Below are positions 13,081-27,200 of a stretch of 64,000 nt of DNA, one piece after another. This DNA comes from Apus apus (Eukaryota > Chordata > Aves > Apodiformes > Apodidae). The DNA is taken from NCBI RefSeq assembly GCF_020740795.1, contig NC_067304.1, positions 6,500,056 through 6,564,055 of the forward strand. Direction: 5' to 3'. A program made the position numbers and the translations under genes. Within the stretch, counting starts at the first letter, position 1. Each line of letters starts with the position of its first letter. The notes beneath the pieces were generated by a model. That model was not told the origin of the DNA. It did not search any database and saw only the letters and a program-made list of their open reading frames with translations.

Positions 13081-13834
13081 CTCCGTTCCAGCGGTGGCCG
13101 GTGGATCCTCTCTCCACCAACTCCCTTTTAGTTTTTCTCTCTCTGCAGGAAAACAATCCCATGAAGCCGTTTCCTCCCGCTGAGGTGTGGGCGGGAGGAA
13201 CCTGCTGGGGAAATCCGTCCAGAGATCCCATCTCCTGAGACACCCGTCTGAAAAGAGGTGCTGAAGAGTCACATCCTCAAAACCAGCATTGCTTTAAAAA
13301 CCAAGGGTGTTTGGTTTTCAGATAGTGAGGACAGTCGGGTCAGATAATTCTGCAGTCTCTTACACTGGTTTAGTTTCTGTATGACCAGCATCTTGGTCTT
13401 ACCGATGAAAAAAAACTCAAAAATGCTTTCTAAAATCTGAGATGCAATTCTCCTGTAGTCCCAGCGACGCAAACACTTCCGGAAGTGCAGGTCCTTGGTG
13501 GTGTGGACCCAGATGCCAGTGAAGTCCCACAAATGTGTCTGTGATCCAGAGTCATCTTTTGCCTTGGCTGTTCCATTGGCCTTCCAGGGCTTTCAGTGGC
13601 TGGATCCCATCACCAGATTAGACTGCCTCAGATCCATCCAAAACACAACAAAACCCATGTCCCTCCTTAGGATAAAACACCTATTCGTGTTCTCAGTTTC
13701 TATCCTGCTGTAGATTAACTGAAAGTGCTAGGCTGCTGGTACTTCTATATTCTTCTTTACTTTAAAACTTCAGTTGATGAAGAATGTGCGAGTAGTGCCT
13801 GAGCTGCATGTATCCTGCCACAGCTTCTGATGCA
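13081..13834. other. RSBN1-PTPN22 intergenic spacer
   Basis: A short stretch separates the RSBN1 promoter from the probable PTPN22 polyadenylation signal. Open frames on both strands here lack family resemblance. I see no repeat or RNA gene. Confidence 0.5.
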
Positions 13835-13840
13835 TTTATT
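13835..13840 (-). terminator. PTPN22: Probable PTPN22 polyadenylation signal
   Basis: TTTATT on the plus strand reads AATAAA on the minus strand, 85 nt past the PTPN22 stop codon. It is the first canonical hexamer downstream. Longer 3' ends cannot be excluded. Confidence 0.55.
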
Positions 13841-13924
13841 TTGTTGGAAACGTTTCTGGGATTAGCACTCCAGGCATATCAGAAGAACTTCACAAATCTG
13901 TCATGCCCAATCTATAGAATGTAT

Positions 13925-15251
13925 CTAAATATTCCATGCTGGGGGTGGATTTCTTGGTCCTTTAGGTTTTGAAAATCGATTTGCAAAGCCTAGAAATAAA
14001 TTATTTTTCTTTTAATGCAGCAAAATATGTATGTTATAGATGTTGCTTATGTAATTCCTTAAGATAAAACAGTATTTGAAAACACTTTCACTTCAGTTCC
14101 TTCCCAGACTTTAAAGATATGTCAGACTTAAAGCAACATCCTGTAGCTATAAATCAAAGCTGGTGCAAAAAACTTCTATCAATGTGTCTATCACAAATAC
14201 CATCATCATAGCATGAATATTGAGATAACTAGATTTATGCCCAGTCAATAAATGACTGCTCTCTACTAGAAAAATGTAAAATGGAACGTGTGGTGCTTCT
14301 CCTCTGCCACGAGGTGAGGCAGCAGCCCGGGGCCAGCCTGCAGCGCTGCCTTTGCCTCCCGCCGCTGCCACTTACAGGCTGTTTTCAGGTACAGGAAAAT
14401 CACACACCTTGGACTCTTCACACACTGAGAAACACTTGTCCCATCAGGGCTTGTGTTTTCCACCCTTACCTGTTCCTTAAACAAAGGAACTTGTGAACAA
14501 AGTTGTAAATATGTACAAAATAATAAGCATGATTTGTACTGTTTGCCGTTTAGACCTTCAGAAGCCAGAGACTTCCCCCACCAGAACACAAAGAGAAGAA
14601 CATACCAAAGCTAAGGAAAGACCTCGAGTGGTTTGGTGGGGCAGATTCTGGTTGTTTTGTCAGTGAAGATGGACCACAGATGCCTGGAAATAGAAAATGA
14701 GACCGAAGCAGTTAGTCACGATGGTAATTCCCTGGACTCGGACACACCTGTGGGAAAACACGTCCCTTCCCAGCGCGGCACCTGCGGGCGCCGCGTGGGC
14801 CCCGGTGACCGCGCCGGCAGAGCTGGTGACACGCAGCTCTGACACTGCTCGCAGCAGGGAGCGAGTGTGACTGCAGCACAATGCACTGGGAAAACCTCTG
14901 CTCAGAAGTGCCTTTAGCAGCTTCTAGCAGCCCTGTTTTCAAGATAAGCATTTTAATTTTAGATCAAAGGGAACTGAAGGAGGAACTCCCAAGATGGGGC
15001 TTACATTCCCCGCCGCCCCTCTTCCCTTTTAGGGTGTCTAGGCACCCAGGCACGGGGGCCCTGACTGCCCCACGCAGCTCTTGGTCGGGCTCCAGAGCAG
15101 GCAGATGTGCTGGGCATCCACATTTGACACGTTCAGGTGCTTGGAAATGCAGTCCCACATATTTCTTTATTTATTTGCTTAAAGCCACCAGGAAGATGTA
15201 CATTAGCCTGAAAGACTTACTCTTTCTCACATTTTTCAGTATTTTCAAGCT
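13925..15251 (-). CDS. PTPN22: PTPN22 exons 19-21: C-terminal homology tail
   Basis: Three small exons rebuild the conserved C-terminus. Exon 19 (15221-15251) reads [10 protein letters not shown] plus one base. Exon 20 (14606-14683) reads [15 protein letters not shown] and SFLSFG. Exon 21 (13925-13989) reads [20 protein letters not shown] and stop. The match to human SLKILRNMKKSICNSC and [20 protein letters not shown] is close, and this block is the known P3/P4 interaction tail. Each exon is too short to be found by open-frame length; I placed them by motif and splice phase. Confidence 0.93.
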
Positions 15252-18200
15252 CTGTAGGGAAAAAAATAAAATTAAAAAAAAAGAGACTGGTTGGAAAAAA
15301 GTGTGTCAAGCAGTAGATCAGCTGCTGTGAGAACGGGAACTCACTGTTAACGTGTATCACATCTCTCAAGGATCGTGCCTGGCAGCTGAGGCTGAGACAC
15401 AGACTTCTGCCATTCACTTTGTCTCTCCCTTTTTTCTAGGTGACCCAAGTGCCTCCAGTTTGTATTAATCACTCTGTTTTCCTCAAATGCTTTTCAAGTC
15501 AATCATAACATCCCAAAGTACAATTGTTCATGAGGATAATTAACTAGGGCCACAATAAGAGGAGGCTGGTGATGAGCACCAGATGAGATGTAGTCTGTCC
15601 TGCACAGGAATTCCGACTCCCTCAAGCAGCTTTTTCCCAGAGGAACTGGCACCTCCTGTGGATGGCAGTGCCGAGGCACAACCATTCACGGGGTATGGCT
15701 CTGGTCCTCTCTTCCTAGTGCAGTGGTTTTGTTTGCAGTTCTACCACAAAGTATTGTTATGAGTCTTGTTTCCCTGCCCTAAATACCAGCAGTCTCAAAG
15801 CAGGCCATTTTCACCAGGTTAGCAGTGAGGAAGCAGCAATGCTTGTAGCTCTTCTCACCACCTCTGATCTCAATAGCTTTTGTTTGTTTTGTTTCTTTTA
15901 CCTTGCTTCTCCTGAAGCTTTTCATAGGCTCTTTTTGTGACATTTCAGAAGCATTGCTCTCCAAGACAGGAAAACTTGTTGCAGAATTTCTTACAGCAGG
16001 CTGCAGACCTGGGATCAGACATCAGAGTATGTTCAGTGGTCATTCAAGAATCCTCCTGATGTTTTCTAAGTGCCTTGTTGCTGCGTTTCATTTCCTCTAA
16101 TGCAGCAGTTCTAGTTTCCAGCAGGTCTCCTGATTGCATTTACTTTTTTTGTATCTGCTGAACTGTCCTGCAGTTAAGTTCTGAAGCACTACCATTGGTG
16201 ATGCTTTTATCAAGGGGGCCACAATCTCCTCAGCTACCTGCAGGTTTGGGTGTGAGTGTAAAATCTCAGTTACAGGCTGAGAAAATAACTCATCACTTAC
16301 TTGCTGTGTCCGCAAGAACAAATGATTCTGGGGTTCTCTCAGGCAGTGGGGGAGGAGAGTTAGAGTGATCCCTTTTCTCTAAGAAAGCAAAGATACAAGA
16401 GTTGGTTACCTAGACTTATATATATTTATATATATATATATATCTCCGTTCACTGAGAAGTCCACAGCACTCTAGCCAGCGCATGTCAATCATCTCACGG
16501 GAGACACAACTTGCAGCACAAGAAGAGGCAATCCTTGGCCTGAGGAGGCTGCAAGGGGCATAATCAAGTACAGGGTAAGGCAGAAGCTGATTAGGAAATA
16601 TAAAACTACCAGTTAATTTGGCTGCAGAACTGTTGATTCTGTTTAAACTATTCAGTTGTAGAATATATAGGAACACAAAATATCTGTTGGACTGAGCACA
16701 GATCATAAAGATTTACTAAAGCAGCTTCAGGAAAAAGCAGACATTATTTCCAAAGATAGTTTATCCCAGCATTAAACTTATACCTGTTTGTGGGCTCCAA
16801 AGCTTCACACTCTGGAAACAAAAAACAAGGAAACTATTTGAAATTACCACAACCAAATGTCATTCTCCTGCACACAAGCAAGCCAGAGAAGACAAGGAAA
16901 TGATGTTATGTGCAAACACCCTACGCCACACAGCTCCCTGCTTATGTAATGGAAGACAGACTTAACTGCTTCACCTTACTAAGCTATAATTCAACTGTGG
17001 GCAGATCAAGAGATGCTTAAATTTCATTTATCTCCTGCCTGTTCCACAGGGTGGTGTGAATCTCAGTGGGCCACTAACCTCCCATTGTCTTTATCCTTCT
17101 CTAAAAGAAGAAAGATGTTTTTACCACCTTGCATGGGATATAGGACCCCAAAAAATAATATTTGGAGTAAAGCAGATGTCAGTCAGGAGAACCCTGACTG
17201 AGAACACCTGAAATAATTTATGGAAAGTACACAGTGCTAAAATTAGGGTCTTTCTCACAGGAGAAAACATAATTACGAAATTGGCATAGTGATAGTGCTG
17301 GCGAAGAGATAAAAAGCCACTTACTTACCCTACATGGTCTCAGTCTCACTGAGTCATTAAACACCTCTGAGTGAGACTCACCACTCCACTCAAAAGAGGT
17401 TCCAATATTTGTATTTCTGGCTGGAAGCTGAAAATCAGAAGTTGCCAGAGGAAATGGTCCTACAAAGAATTGAACACAAGAGAAGTAATTTCTCTTCCCA
17501 GGCAGCAGGAGCAAAGGCACTGCAGGATTCTAGGATGCTGCACAAATGTGGGAAGAGCCCTCAAAGCACTTGTCAGCCCCTGCTTCATTAAATGCACTTA
17601 CCAGATTCACTGGCCACAATAAAGGACTCAGGGGTTCGCTCGGGCAGGGGTGGAGGATTGTCATCATCTGGCAGTGGTGGGGTGACTAATTGGGGAGACA
17701 GGGACAGATTAACCTGCACAGCAGACACAGCAGAACCAGAGACCAGAGGCTCAGAGCTTACAGATTTTTCCCAACCACGCATCCGAGGTGATGGGTAAGC
17801 ACCTCTAAACTGTTGTTAAAAAACCCTTATAGTCCTCAGCACCAGCTCACCTGCCACTAGCTGTGTGGCCCGAGGGCAGAGTTCCAGCAGTGTCAGCAGC
17901 AGAATTCCAGTTGCACAGGGAAAATTGCATTTTTTACCTCTGGCACATGGCCAAGCTCATTGCTGCTCAGCTTGTGTGGAAACCCCCAGAGCTCCCCAAG
18001 AGCCTCTGGCATCTCAATAACAAACACACTCCATGACACTGAGCACTGAAGGGCCTGAGCAGGACCAAGCTGAGCAAATGCCAGAGCCGTGGACAATGGG
18101 AAATGTCCAACTGGGCCAGGACTGACCAGACCAAGGGATAATTCCACCTTCTTCATATGGTGGGTGGTGTTTTTAAGGCTGCAGCTCAAACAAGTAGTGA

Positions 18201-21200
18201 TGTTGAAGCCTGGTTCTCTCAGACGCAGTGAGATGTCAGCACCACTTACCCGGGGAGGGCATCCTCTCATCCTTCAGCAAAGGAGTCCGGTGGGACACGG
18301 GCCTGGGCAGCGGGGAGCCGGCCCCAGCGCTGACAGCAGGGGCAGGGAGGGGCAGGTCCTGCCCCTCTGCCAAGCCCTCGGCAAACACTGGGGACACAGG
18401 GTCATCTGGAGAGAGTGAAGAGAAGTAGGGGTCTTCTGCTGAGCAGCAGTTCAGGTACAGACATCTCCCGTGGTTCCTGTGGCTCGGGGCACCACCCAGG
18501 CCTTGACTCAAGTGATGTAGATTAACAGGGGAAAAACCATCCTCCTTCACCTGGAAGCTTGAGCAGCAGGCATCTGGCAACTGTGAACTCAGAACAGGCT
18601 TTGCAGCCCCCACATCCCATTCCCAGCCTTCTCCCTGCTGTGCCAGCACAAAGGGGGTGGATGCAGCCCGTGTCAGGGGTGCTCTGCCGGGCCCTCTCCT
18701 GCCTCCTGCCCTCGGCCTCAGGGGCAGAAGCAGCTGCTCAGGAGGACAGATGCTGCTGAGCTCCAGGCTGCGGCGTTTCTGCAGAGCCTCCCCAGGACCC
18801 TGCTCCCCTGGGGCAGCCACCCTCCTGCAGCTGAGGAAGTCCAGAGTGGCGAAGGAGACGGCCTGTCTGATGGGAGGGACTCCACAACCAGAGCTGTCCT
18901 CTGCTCCTGGGGCAGATGTCATTGTCGGGGGTGCTTTGCTTTGTACCACTGGAGGAAGACCTTGACCCTGTTCCTCTTCCTCTGAGCTGCAATAAAACAC
19001 CCTGATGTGAAGTTGAAGCCGAGGACTCAGAAATCTCTGCTAACAAGACCCCACAACATTGCTCCTGACAGCAGACCTAGGGATGCAGAGCCTGGAGCAC
19101 AGGGAAGAACTGTGCCCCCATTTGAACACCATTAAATGGGGAACAGAGGAGGCCCCTTTATGTGGTAAAATACACCCTCAGTGCAGACTGTACCAAAAAG
19201 CGAAATTTGTTATGGGAAGCAGACCCTGCAAACCAAAACATGCCCACAGAAAGGCCCTGCCACCCTCTGAAGTTGCCCGTGTTGGGAAGCTGGACTCCTC
19301 AAGCTTGCTGCTCCTGCAGCAAGAGGCACTGGGGTGGCACGTGCAGGTGATGGATGGGACCGTTCCCAGGCAGGGCTGGGGTGAGCCAGCACGGGGCTGT
19401 CTCCACGTGCATGAGCCTTCTTCTGTACTGCGCTGTGATGTGTTGGCAGTTCACATGTGAGACACTGAGTGCAGACCAGGAGCAGCCTCAAGGGAAGAAG
19501 AGTGAGAGAGGTAACGGCAGGCAGGGAAGAGGCTGAAACTCAGGCTCAGGGACACATCAGTGAGAAGATCAGGAGTTATGTTAGGAATAAATGTGAGAGA
19601 CAAAGTGGGACTCGGGGAAGCTGTGGATCCTGCTCACGAGTGAAATGCAACCATTAAACAGAACTGTGTCACAAAGCACACATGAAGAGATGCATCTTCC
19701 TGAAATGGGTGACTGAAAATACTAACCCAGGGGGCACTTGTGCTGTGGCCTTACCAGGTTAGTAATCTGAGAGAATAAATATCTTCCACTGGAGTCAGAA
19801 GTGGCTTGGCTACAGGGTGCCTTGTTTGTGCCTAGTGAAAGACAAAGTTAGTAAACAAGAGTTGGGAGGAAGAATGCAAAGAACACAAACATGCTATTCC
19901 AGGACTTGGAATTCATGCCAACTCCTTGTGATTATTAATGCATTTTGGAAATTACAAACAGCAACTTGGAGCAGAGGACAGAACCTCCTGAATGGCAATT
20001 CCTGCCAGCACCTTTTTGAAAGGAGAGTACAGTGAGCTGTACAACCATCCAGCTGTTCCAGACACCTGCCAAACAGCCCACACAGACAATTCTGCCTTCA
20101 GGACCTTCTTGGGCATTCATCCTGGGCAAGTCAGGTGCTGGTTTCATCTCTGACATGTTGTGTGACCAGCCCCCATGCTCTGCAACAGGCTCTAGGAGGG
20201 CAGGGAGGTTTGGGCGGGCAAGAGGTTTGGCCAGGAGCTACAAAACCACATCCGGACTTGAACTGTTTTATGCATTTCTCTCAAACTCATCTTACATCTC
20301 CTTTGCTTACAGACTGTGCACAACACATAGAAAGAGGCTCTTTCCAGCTCTTTTCTCACTCGGCTCTGGAACACCCTGCAAATCCTGTGGCAAACCTGAG
20401 ACATGAGTCCCACTGCAGGATCCTGTTCCCAATATTTTAGACAAAAACTGCTGACTAAATGAGCTAACTGCAACCCTTCAACCTTTGCCTAAGAATGGCA
20501 ATGCATTTACTTCAGACAGATTGTGAACAGCTACACAGGAAAGGTAAGGTTTACCTGTGAAGCAGCAGAATCTTCCTGGGCATCAAGGGCTTTAATCTGC
20601 CTTTTGAAGAGCTCAATCACTGCATCATAAACCAGCTCATACTGCTCCTGTGTTACAGACACATAACACACACATGAGAGCCAGCTCAGCAGTACCAGTA
20701 AATGGTCACCTCTTGCCCAAATCAAGCACCAGCCCCAAGGGAGGCTGCCACTTTCCAGTCCACTGGTGAATTTCAGAAGAGGTTGAAGCCACAATCTTCA
20801 AAGCGTTCAGACCAAAGCATTTGGGATTTTTTGGGGCACATAAACAATGCTGTTCTGCATTGAGCTTCCTCTTCAGTCTATCTCAGCTGAGAACAGTTCC
20901 CACTTTATTTCCTGGACAGTTCCTGTGTCACAGTGTAAGTGTCTGACAAATCAGACTGCAAGAACTAAGCTATTTCAAGGAAATGGTCAGTTACCAAATT
21001 CATTTCTGAAAAGCATTCTTTTGTTCAGAAAAGGAACCTTACAGAACACCTGCACACCCCAGTTCCCAGCAGCAACCCTCCTGGGTGCACACTTAGGTCC
21101 CAGTATGAGGAGCACACCAGTTGGTGAAATGTCCCAGACATACCTTGGTCTGCACGAGGGAAGGTCTTTGTGTGCGCATGTCCTGGATCAGGCTGAAAAT

Positions 21201-24200
21201 ACTGAAGTTCACTGGAACAATCTTGCAAGAAAGAGAAAATACAGGACAGAAAAATGACAGGTCTAATTCTGAGCAGTCTAATTCAGGGCTGTGCAGAACA
21301 GGAGCAGCTTCTCCTTGAGTCCCAGCAACTTGCTGCAAGGCCAGGGGATACTGCACAGACGTTTTATCGAAGAGTCAGAGTGAAGCAAAGTGCTAGTTTG
21401 GAGACACTGAATTTCTGATTCTTGAGCATGAAGAGACAGGCATAGACAGTAAAGCTGTATTGCAGACAAACTGGGAATGAGGTGCCAGGGGTTTGGCCAC
21501 CACCACTCTCCAGCCAGGCTGCGGGGAGCTGCTGTTTGTGGCTGCCGCCTGAAATACCCTGCGTGCAGTGAGAGGGGGAAAAGGGGACGTGCAGGGCTGT
21601 GGGCCCGGGCTGGGCTGACACTCACCCCATCCCTCAGCAGCTTCTGGGTGTAGTCGATGGCACAGAGCACTCCTGTTCTCCCACAGCCAGCACTGCAAGG
21701 ACAGCCACAGCGGGTTGCAGAGGGTGGGCATGCTGTTTTTTTCTGACAGGGACACTTGAGAAGCGTCTGCAGCCTGGTATGGCCCTCCCGCCCCAACCAC
21801 AGAGGGTGCAGACCCCCGGGACATCCCTGCAGCAGTGTCTCCCCATCCAGCCCACACCTCACCCGCTCCTGCCAACAGCCTCGGTCCTCCTGCAGTCACC
21901 AGCCCCCATGCAGACATGCCCAGTGCTGGTGGTCTCCACTGCACCTGCCATCTCTGGCCTGCTGCTGCCTGTCCCCATTCCCTCCCCCAGCTGTACTAGC
22001 TGTCCTCAGAGGACACCTTCACCCTAAGACTTCCTAGGAGAGGAGCCCAGCTGCCATCTCCAGGGCTGCTCGGGGGCAAGAGCATGGGCACCAGGACCCT
22101 TCCCTGTCATCCCCAGCTCACCCACCTGCAGTGGATGCAGACTGGGACATTGTCATCTGGCTGGTAGCAGCGAATCTCACTGATGAGCTCCAGGATGGGG
22201 TCAATGGATGAGGGGACATCATGGTCTGGCCAGTTTTTGTAGTGGAACTGGTGGATGGTGCGGATTTCCTGCAAGAGGAGAAGGGCACTGGAATGTCTGG
22301 GCACACTGCTGCAGCTGCAGCAGGTGCTGGGACCCGGGCAAAGGGGCAGCTCATGCTGTGACACCTCCTGCTCCCTGCTGCAGCAGCAGGCAGAGGGTGG
22401 AGATGCAATTTGCAGCTGTTCTTGCTGCAAAAGAAGCTTTGCCATTTTATTATATTCTTGATGTTACTCATTAGCCTCACCTACCCAGGGGCTGCTTTGT
22501 CATGACTGACAAACAGCTTCAGAAACTGAAGTTTGACTTAATACACTTTTTACTTTCTTTCTTCCTTCAGCTACTGACAAATCTCAGATAGCAGGCTGAA
22601 ATTTTCTGCACAAAGTGTGTCATATTTTAATATATTCTTTCTATAATAAAGATAGCCAAGATACATATCCTGCCTCGACCTTTCCTACCTACCTCATTCA
22701 GGGTCACCTTTAAAGTCCTAATCACATACTCCTTTTTCTTCTCCTCGGCTTCCTGCAGAAGAAGAAGTTAGAGTCACATTTTCTGCAGATGACTCAAGTT
22801 CCCAGCCCGCGCGGTGTGCCGAGCTGCAGGCAGCAGCTGTACTCACACAGGCGATGGAGAAAGGGCCACAATGCAGGGGAGAGCTGCCCACCTCTGCCCA
22901 GTACCGCTCACACTTCTTCTGTTGTGAGAAGCAGGACATGATGGGTTACCCACCACCCGTCACAATTTGCAGGACAAACCTGTAGCTGGCAGGAGGCTCA
23001 GTCCATGCTGCCAGCCAGCTCCAGCCTCCTGTCCCTGCAGCCATCATTGCTGGTTTTTCCCTTCCAAAACAGTTTAAGAATCTGCAGCTGGAGACTCAGG
23101 AAACAGGTTGTATCAAACAGAAACTCGCTGTCACTAACAAGGTTTAATAAAAACCTGCATCTGTCCACCCTGCCCTGGCACTGTCACAGCAGAGGCCAGC
23201 TCTGACACATCACTCACCTTTCCCATTTCAAACTCCATACAAGCCATGACCACAATCTGCAGAAAGAAGGTTCATTTTTGAGAAGTCTGAACACAAGTTT
23301 GTCATCCAGGCAGCAAAATGATATTGATCACTTGCAGGTCCTGATCAGCAATGAGGAAGGCCTCTGGGCTGCCTTCCCCAGAGCCCTGGACTGCTAAGCC
23401 AGACATGGGGACACCATCCACAGCCTGGGAGTGAGGACCTTTCCCACTCAGAGCCTGAGTGCAGAGACAGCCAGGAGCAGACTCCTGTCCCAGCACAAGT
23501 GTGGAGGAGGCTCATGGGAAGGATGCAGAGCACATACAAGATCTGGAATAAAACTCTGACACTCCCACTGTCTTCCTAGTCAAAAAGGACTTCTATCTGG
23601 CTGTACAGACAACTTTTTTAAAAAAACCAGAAAGGTATACAAATCCAGACCTTACCAGGACTTCATACTCCCAAATCATCCTCCAAAAGTCAATGACAGT
23701 AGTGGAGAGAGGACCTTGGGTTGCAATGTATGCTCTTGGCCCATAGACACCCTAGAACATTCAAACCAGACAGTAAGACATCTTTGCACATCTCACAAGC
23801 AATAATTCTTTCGGAATCTTACTTCTTTTCAATGACCCTGTTAAGGATTTAGGAGGGCTTTTACATAGTCGAATTTTAGGCACCTACACTCAATTAAGCA
23901 ACCAAAAACCACTGGTGTGCCAGCCTCCCAAAGGCAGACCCAAGCCAGGGAGCTGGGCTTGAGGTGGCATCTGCTCCCAGAGACCACCAGTTCCTGCAGT
24001 GCTCTTGGGAGCTCAGAGGTCATGTTGCAATATCTACACAAGCTCAAGCTCCACAGCTTGGCACAGCTGTGGCTGGTGGCCAAAGCGTGACCTGTGATCC
24101 CCTCATGAAGGTCTGTTCTGCAGATGGGTTGCACAGAGCCCTTGGTCACTGTGGTGGAGAACAAAGGAAACCTTCTATCCACCCATCAGGGAGGGCTGTG

Positions 24201-27200
24201 AGCACAGGAGGGTCCCAGCACACATGGAGCTCCTGGTGGAGGACCAGCCTGCCTTGTGGCTTGCTGTGGTTCTCAGCCATGCTGCAGTGCAGGGCTTCCT
24301 GCCTCTCCACTGCTCTCAGCCAAGGTGATTCTGGCCACAGGCCACTTTGCACCAGTCACACTGTCAAGGAAGTCGGGGCTGGGAGCCGCAAACTGTTCCA
24401 CCACCTGCCCCAGCACGTGCCTTGCCCTGCAGCACCTCCCTGGTGCCTCTGCTGCAAGGGCTGGTTTTGGAGGGCTCACTGGCCAGACACGTCCTTCACA
24501 CCAGCTGTCCTGGAGCACAGCCCACAGCCCTTCCACTCACCAGAGCTGCAGGACCTGCTCCTCCTGGCATAACTCAACCAGGCAGCACTAGCAGCTGCTA
24601 CGAACACCTTTGCACTGCAAAACACCGTGGAAGAAGAAATACCTTGATGAAGTTGGCATTGATGTAATGAGAATCTGCATCTGATGTGATCAGGGACAAC
24701 TCCACTCTGCTGTGGTCAACTGCAGGCACAAAAGCAGAAACAGCAGCAGTTACTGTTTGCCTTTCACAGTGGGTGAGCTCCTCAGACTGCAGCAGGAGGT
24801 GCTTTGGAAGAGCACATACACCAGAGAGCTCAGCCCAGAGCAGATGAGTGGCTGTGCAAGCAGCAACACCTGCTCCTTCCCTGATGGCTCCACACTGAAC
24901 TGCCAGTGCCCAGAGGAAAGCCCCAGACAGGCAGGCTCTCCTCCAGAGCAGAGGGGAGGGCTTAGGCAAGAGCTGCAGATGCTGCCCCCACCCCAGTGCC
25001 ATTCCAGTCTCCTCTGACCATGGAGCCAAGCCAAGCCCAAAATCACCCTGCACTCTATCTTACAGACTCTATTGAGGTCTGTGGGTTTAGATTATTGTGT
25101 TTTTCAAGCTAGAATAATAGATAAAAGGGACAATCTGCTCTGATCCTGGGACAGACTCTCCTTTGGAGACTATTGCATCAAGCCAAGACAAGCCACAACA
25201 ATTTTGCCTGTAGTCTGCTTTGTCCAACATGGAGACATCTTTGTCCAAAGCCATTCTCTACAAGGCCTTCAAAAACAAAGGGCTACCCAGGAAGCTGCCA
25301 GGATAGTCACTAGGGGAAGTATTTCTTTCCAAACAAAGTTCTACCTGTAGAAAATACCTGCCAAAGTCTTTCAGAGCATGCTTTGCCACTGTCAAAGATA
25401 AAGGCTTAAATCCAAACAGAATTCAAGGCCAACTGACAGCCAGTGATACACTCGTGCAGGCAACAGTGCAGGCAGATACAGCTGCCTGAAAGGAGGCTGG
25501 AGTGTGGTTGGGGTCAGTCTCTTCTCCCAGTGAACAAGAGGAAACAGTCTCAGGTTGCCTGAGGGGAGGTTTAGATTGGGTAATAGGAACAATTTCTTTA
25601 CTGAAAGGGTTTTCAGTCACTGGCACAGGCTGCCCAGGGATGTGGTAGAGTCACCATCCCTGGAGGTATTTAAAAGACAAGTAGATGTGGTACTTGGGGA
25701 CACGGTTTAGTGGTAGGCTTGGCAGTGCTGGGTTAATGGTTGGACTTGATGTTCTTACAGGTAATTTCTAACAAAAATTACTCTATGATTCTATGAAGGA
25801 TGAGAACAGACTCAAGCTAGGGGAAAAAAGGCTGAATAGGAATATTTGCCATTTCCAACCTACAGGGAAGGATGTCCTTGTATCTGTTCTTCTTGATGTT
25901 CTCTAGTTGCTCAGATGCTGCTGCAGGGTAGATTTTATCCGCTCTGTACTTTGTTGACTGCCTTTTCAGCTTCTATGATAAAAGAATGGAACAAATGACA
26001 GCAGATGTGCTACACACAATACACTACTAGAGAGTATGTGTGAAGGTCTCTAGGGGTCAGGTTCACTACCACGAAGCACGATCTGCACCATTAATTCTTT
26101 CCTGAGTGGTTTCTCTCAAGGTACTCAGAACAAGAACAGAGACAGAAGCCACCTGAGAGCCCCAGCACAGGCTTGTGAGGAATGGAAAGTGTGTGCTGAG
26201 GCAATGCCCACACGAGGCTGGGGCATGTAGGCTTTTGAAGTGACGTGATGCATTTATACAGCACATAAAACATCACATGGGGGAATCATTCTCAGTGTAA
26301 ATGGCACCCAGGTAAGAGGAGTAACCATGTTAAACCACCTTTAACAAATTATATCAGAAAAGTCAGATAAATCAATTCATTTTTCTCACGTTAGTAAAGA
26401 TGCTCCCCCCACCTGTGGCTGCAGACAGCAATGCTCAAGCCACTAAAGGAGCACAAGCAATCAGAGCAAAGTAGCTGCATGCACTGATAAAAGAGAAAAG
26501 TGAAGGGAAAAAAACCTGTCATTTACAGTAACACCAGCACAATTCGCATGTACAAGTGCTTGTTCACACAGAGAGTGGAGGCATTAGGATGGATAAATAG
26601 CATCAAACATTTCTACCAAGTCTGGCAATGCAGCCCTCACAGTGGCCTGTTAACTTGAAAAAGTGGCCAGCCACTCAGGCTGTCCTGGGAAGATCTCTTC
26701 ACGGAACATGAGGAAACACAGTTTTGACCACTTCTACCTGCTATTTTGGTCAGAAAATTAACAGCACATGTGGCTGCCAGAGCCAGCCCATGTGCCAGGG
26801 CTGCCCAGGCTGCTGCCTCACCGGGCGCCGCAGCGGGAGGCGGAAACTCAGCAGCCGGTGACAGCGCTTTGTTCCATGGAACAACAGACTGTCACTGCAG
26901 ACTGATTAATCACTTCCCTCCAGCCCAGGCACCTGGAAACCAAGCACTAAGCTTTTTCCAAGTGTTTGAAGTGCCAGTCTTCACCAGTACAACAAGGCAG
27001 GGACCTTTGTGACCTTCCCCAGAGCTCACTGCCTGATGCAGCCCTTCTCCAGGAGGGTTAGCTCAGAGCCAGTGGTTATTCTGGTGTTTGAGACATCTCA
27101 GATCTCACCTATGTACCAGTTTTACCCTTCCCTATGTCTGCTGAATCTGGGCAATGCCTTTGCTGCTGAGCAGCCCAGACAGCCTGCCAGAGCAGTCGCT

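Noticed and set aside
11982-13238. Long plus-strand open frame of about 418 codons at the RSBN1 promoter
   Set aside because: It runs antisense through the CpG island and RSBN1 exon 1. Composition is G, A, P, R and S only, as expected where GC-rich DNA lacks stop codons. No family resemblance.
23964-25053. Open frames of 100-200 codons in PTPN22 introns 2-3
   Set aside because: Only the conserved segment 24643-24719 is a true exon. The rest has no splice logic or family match.
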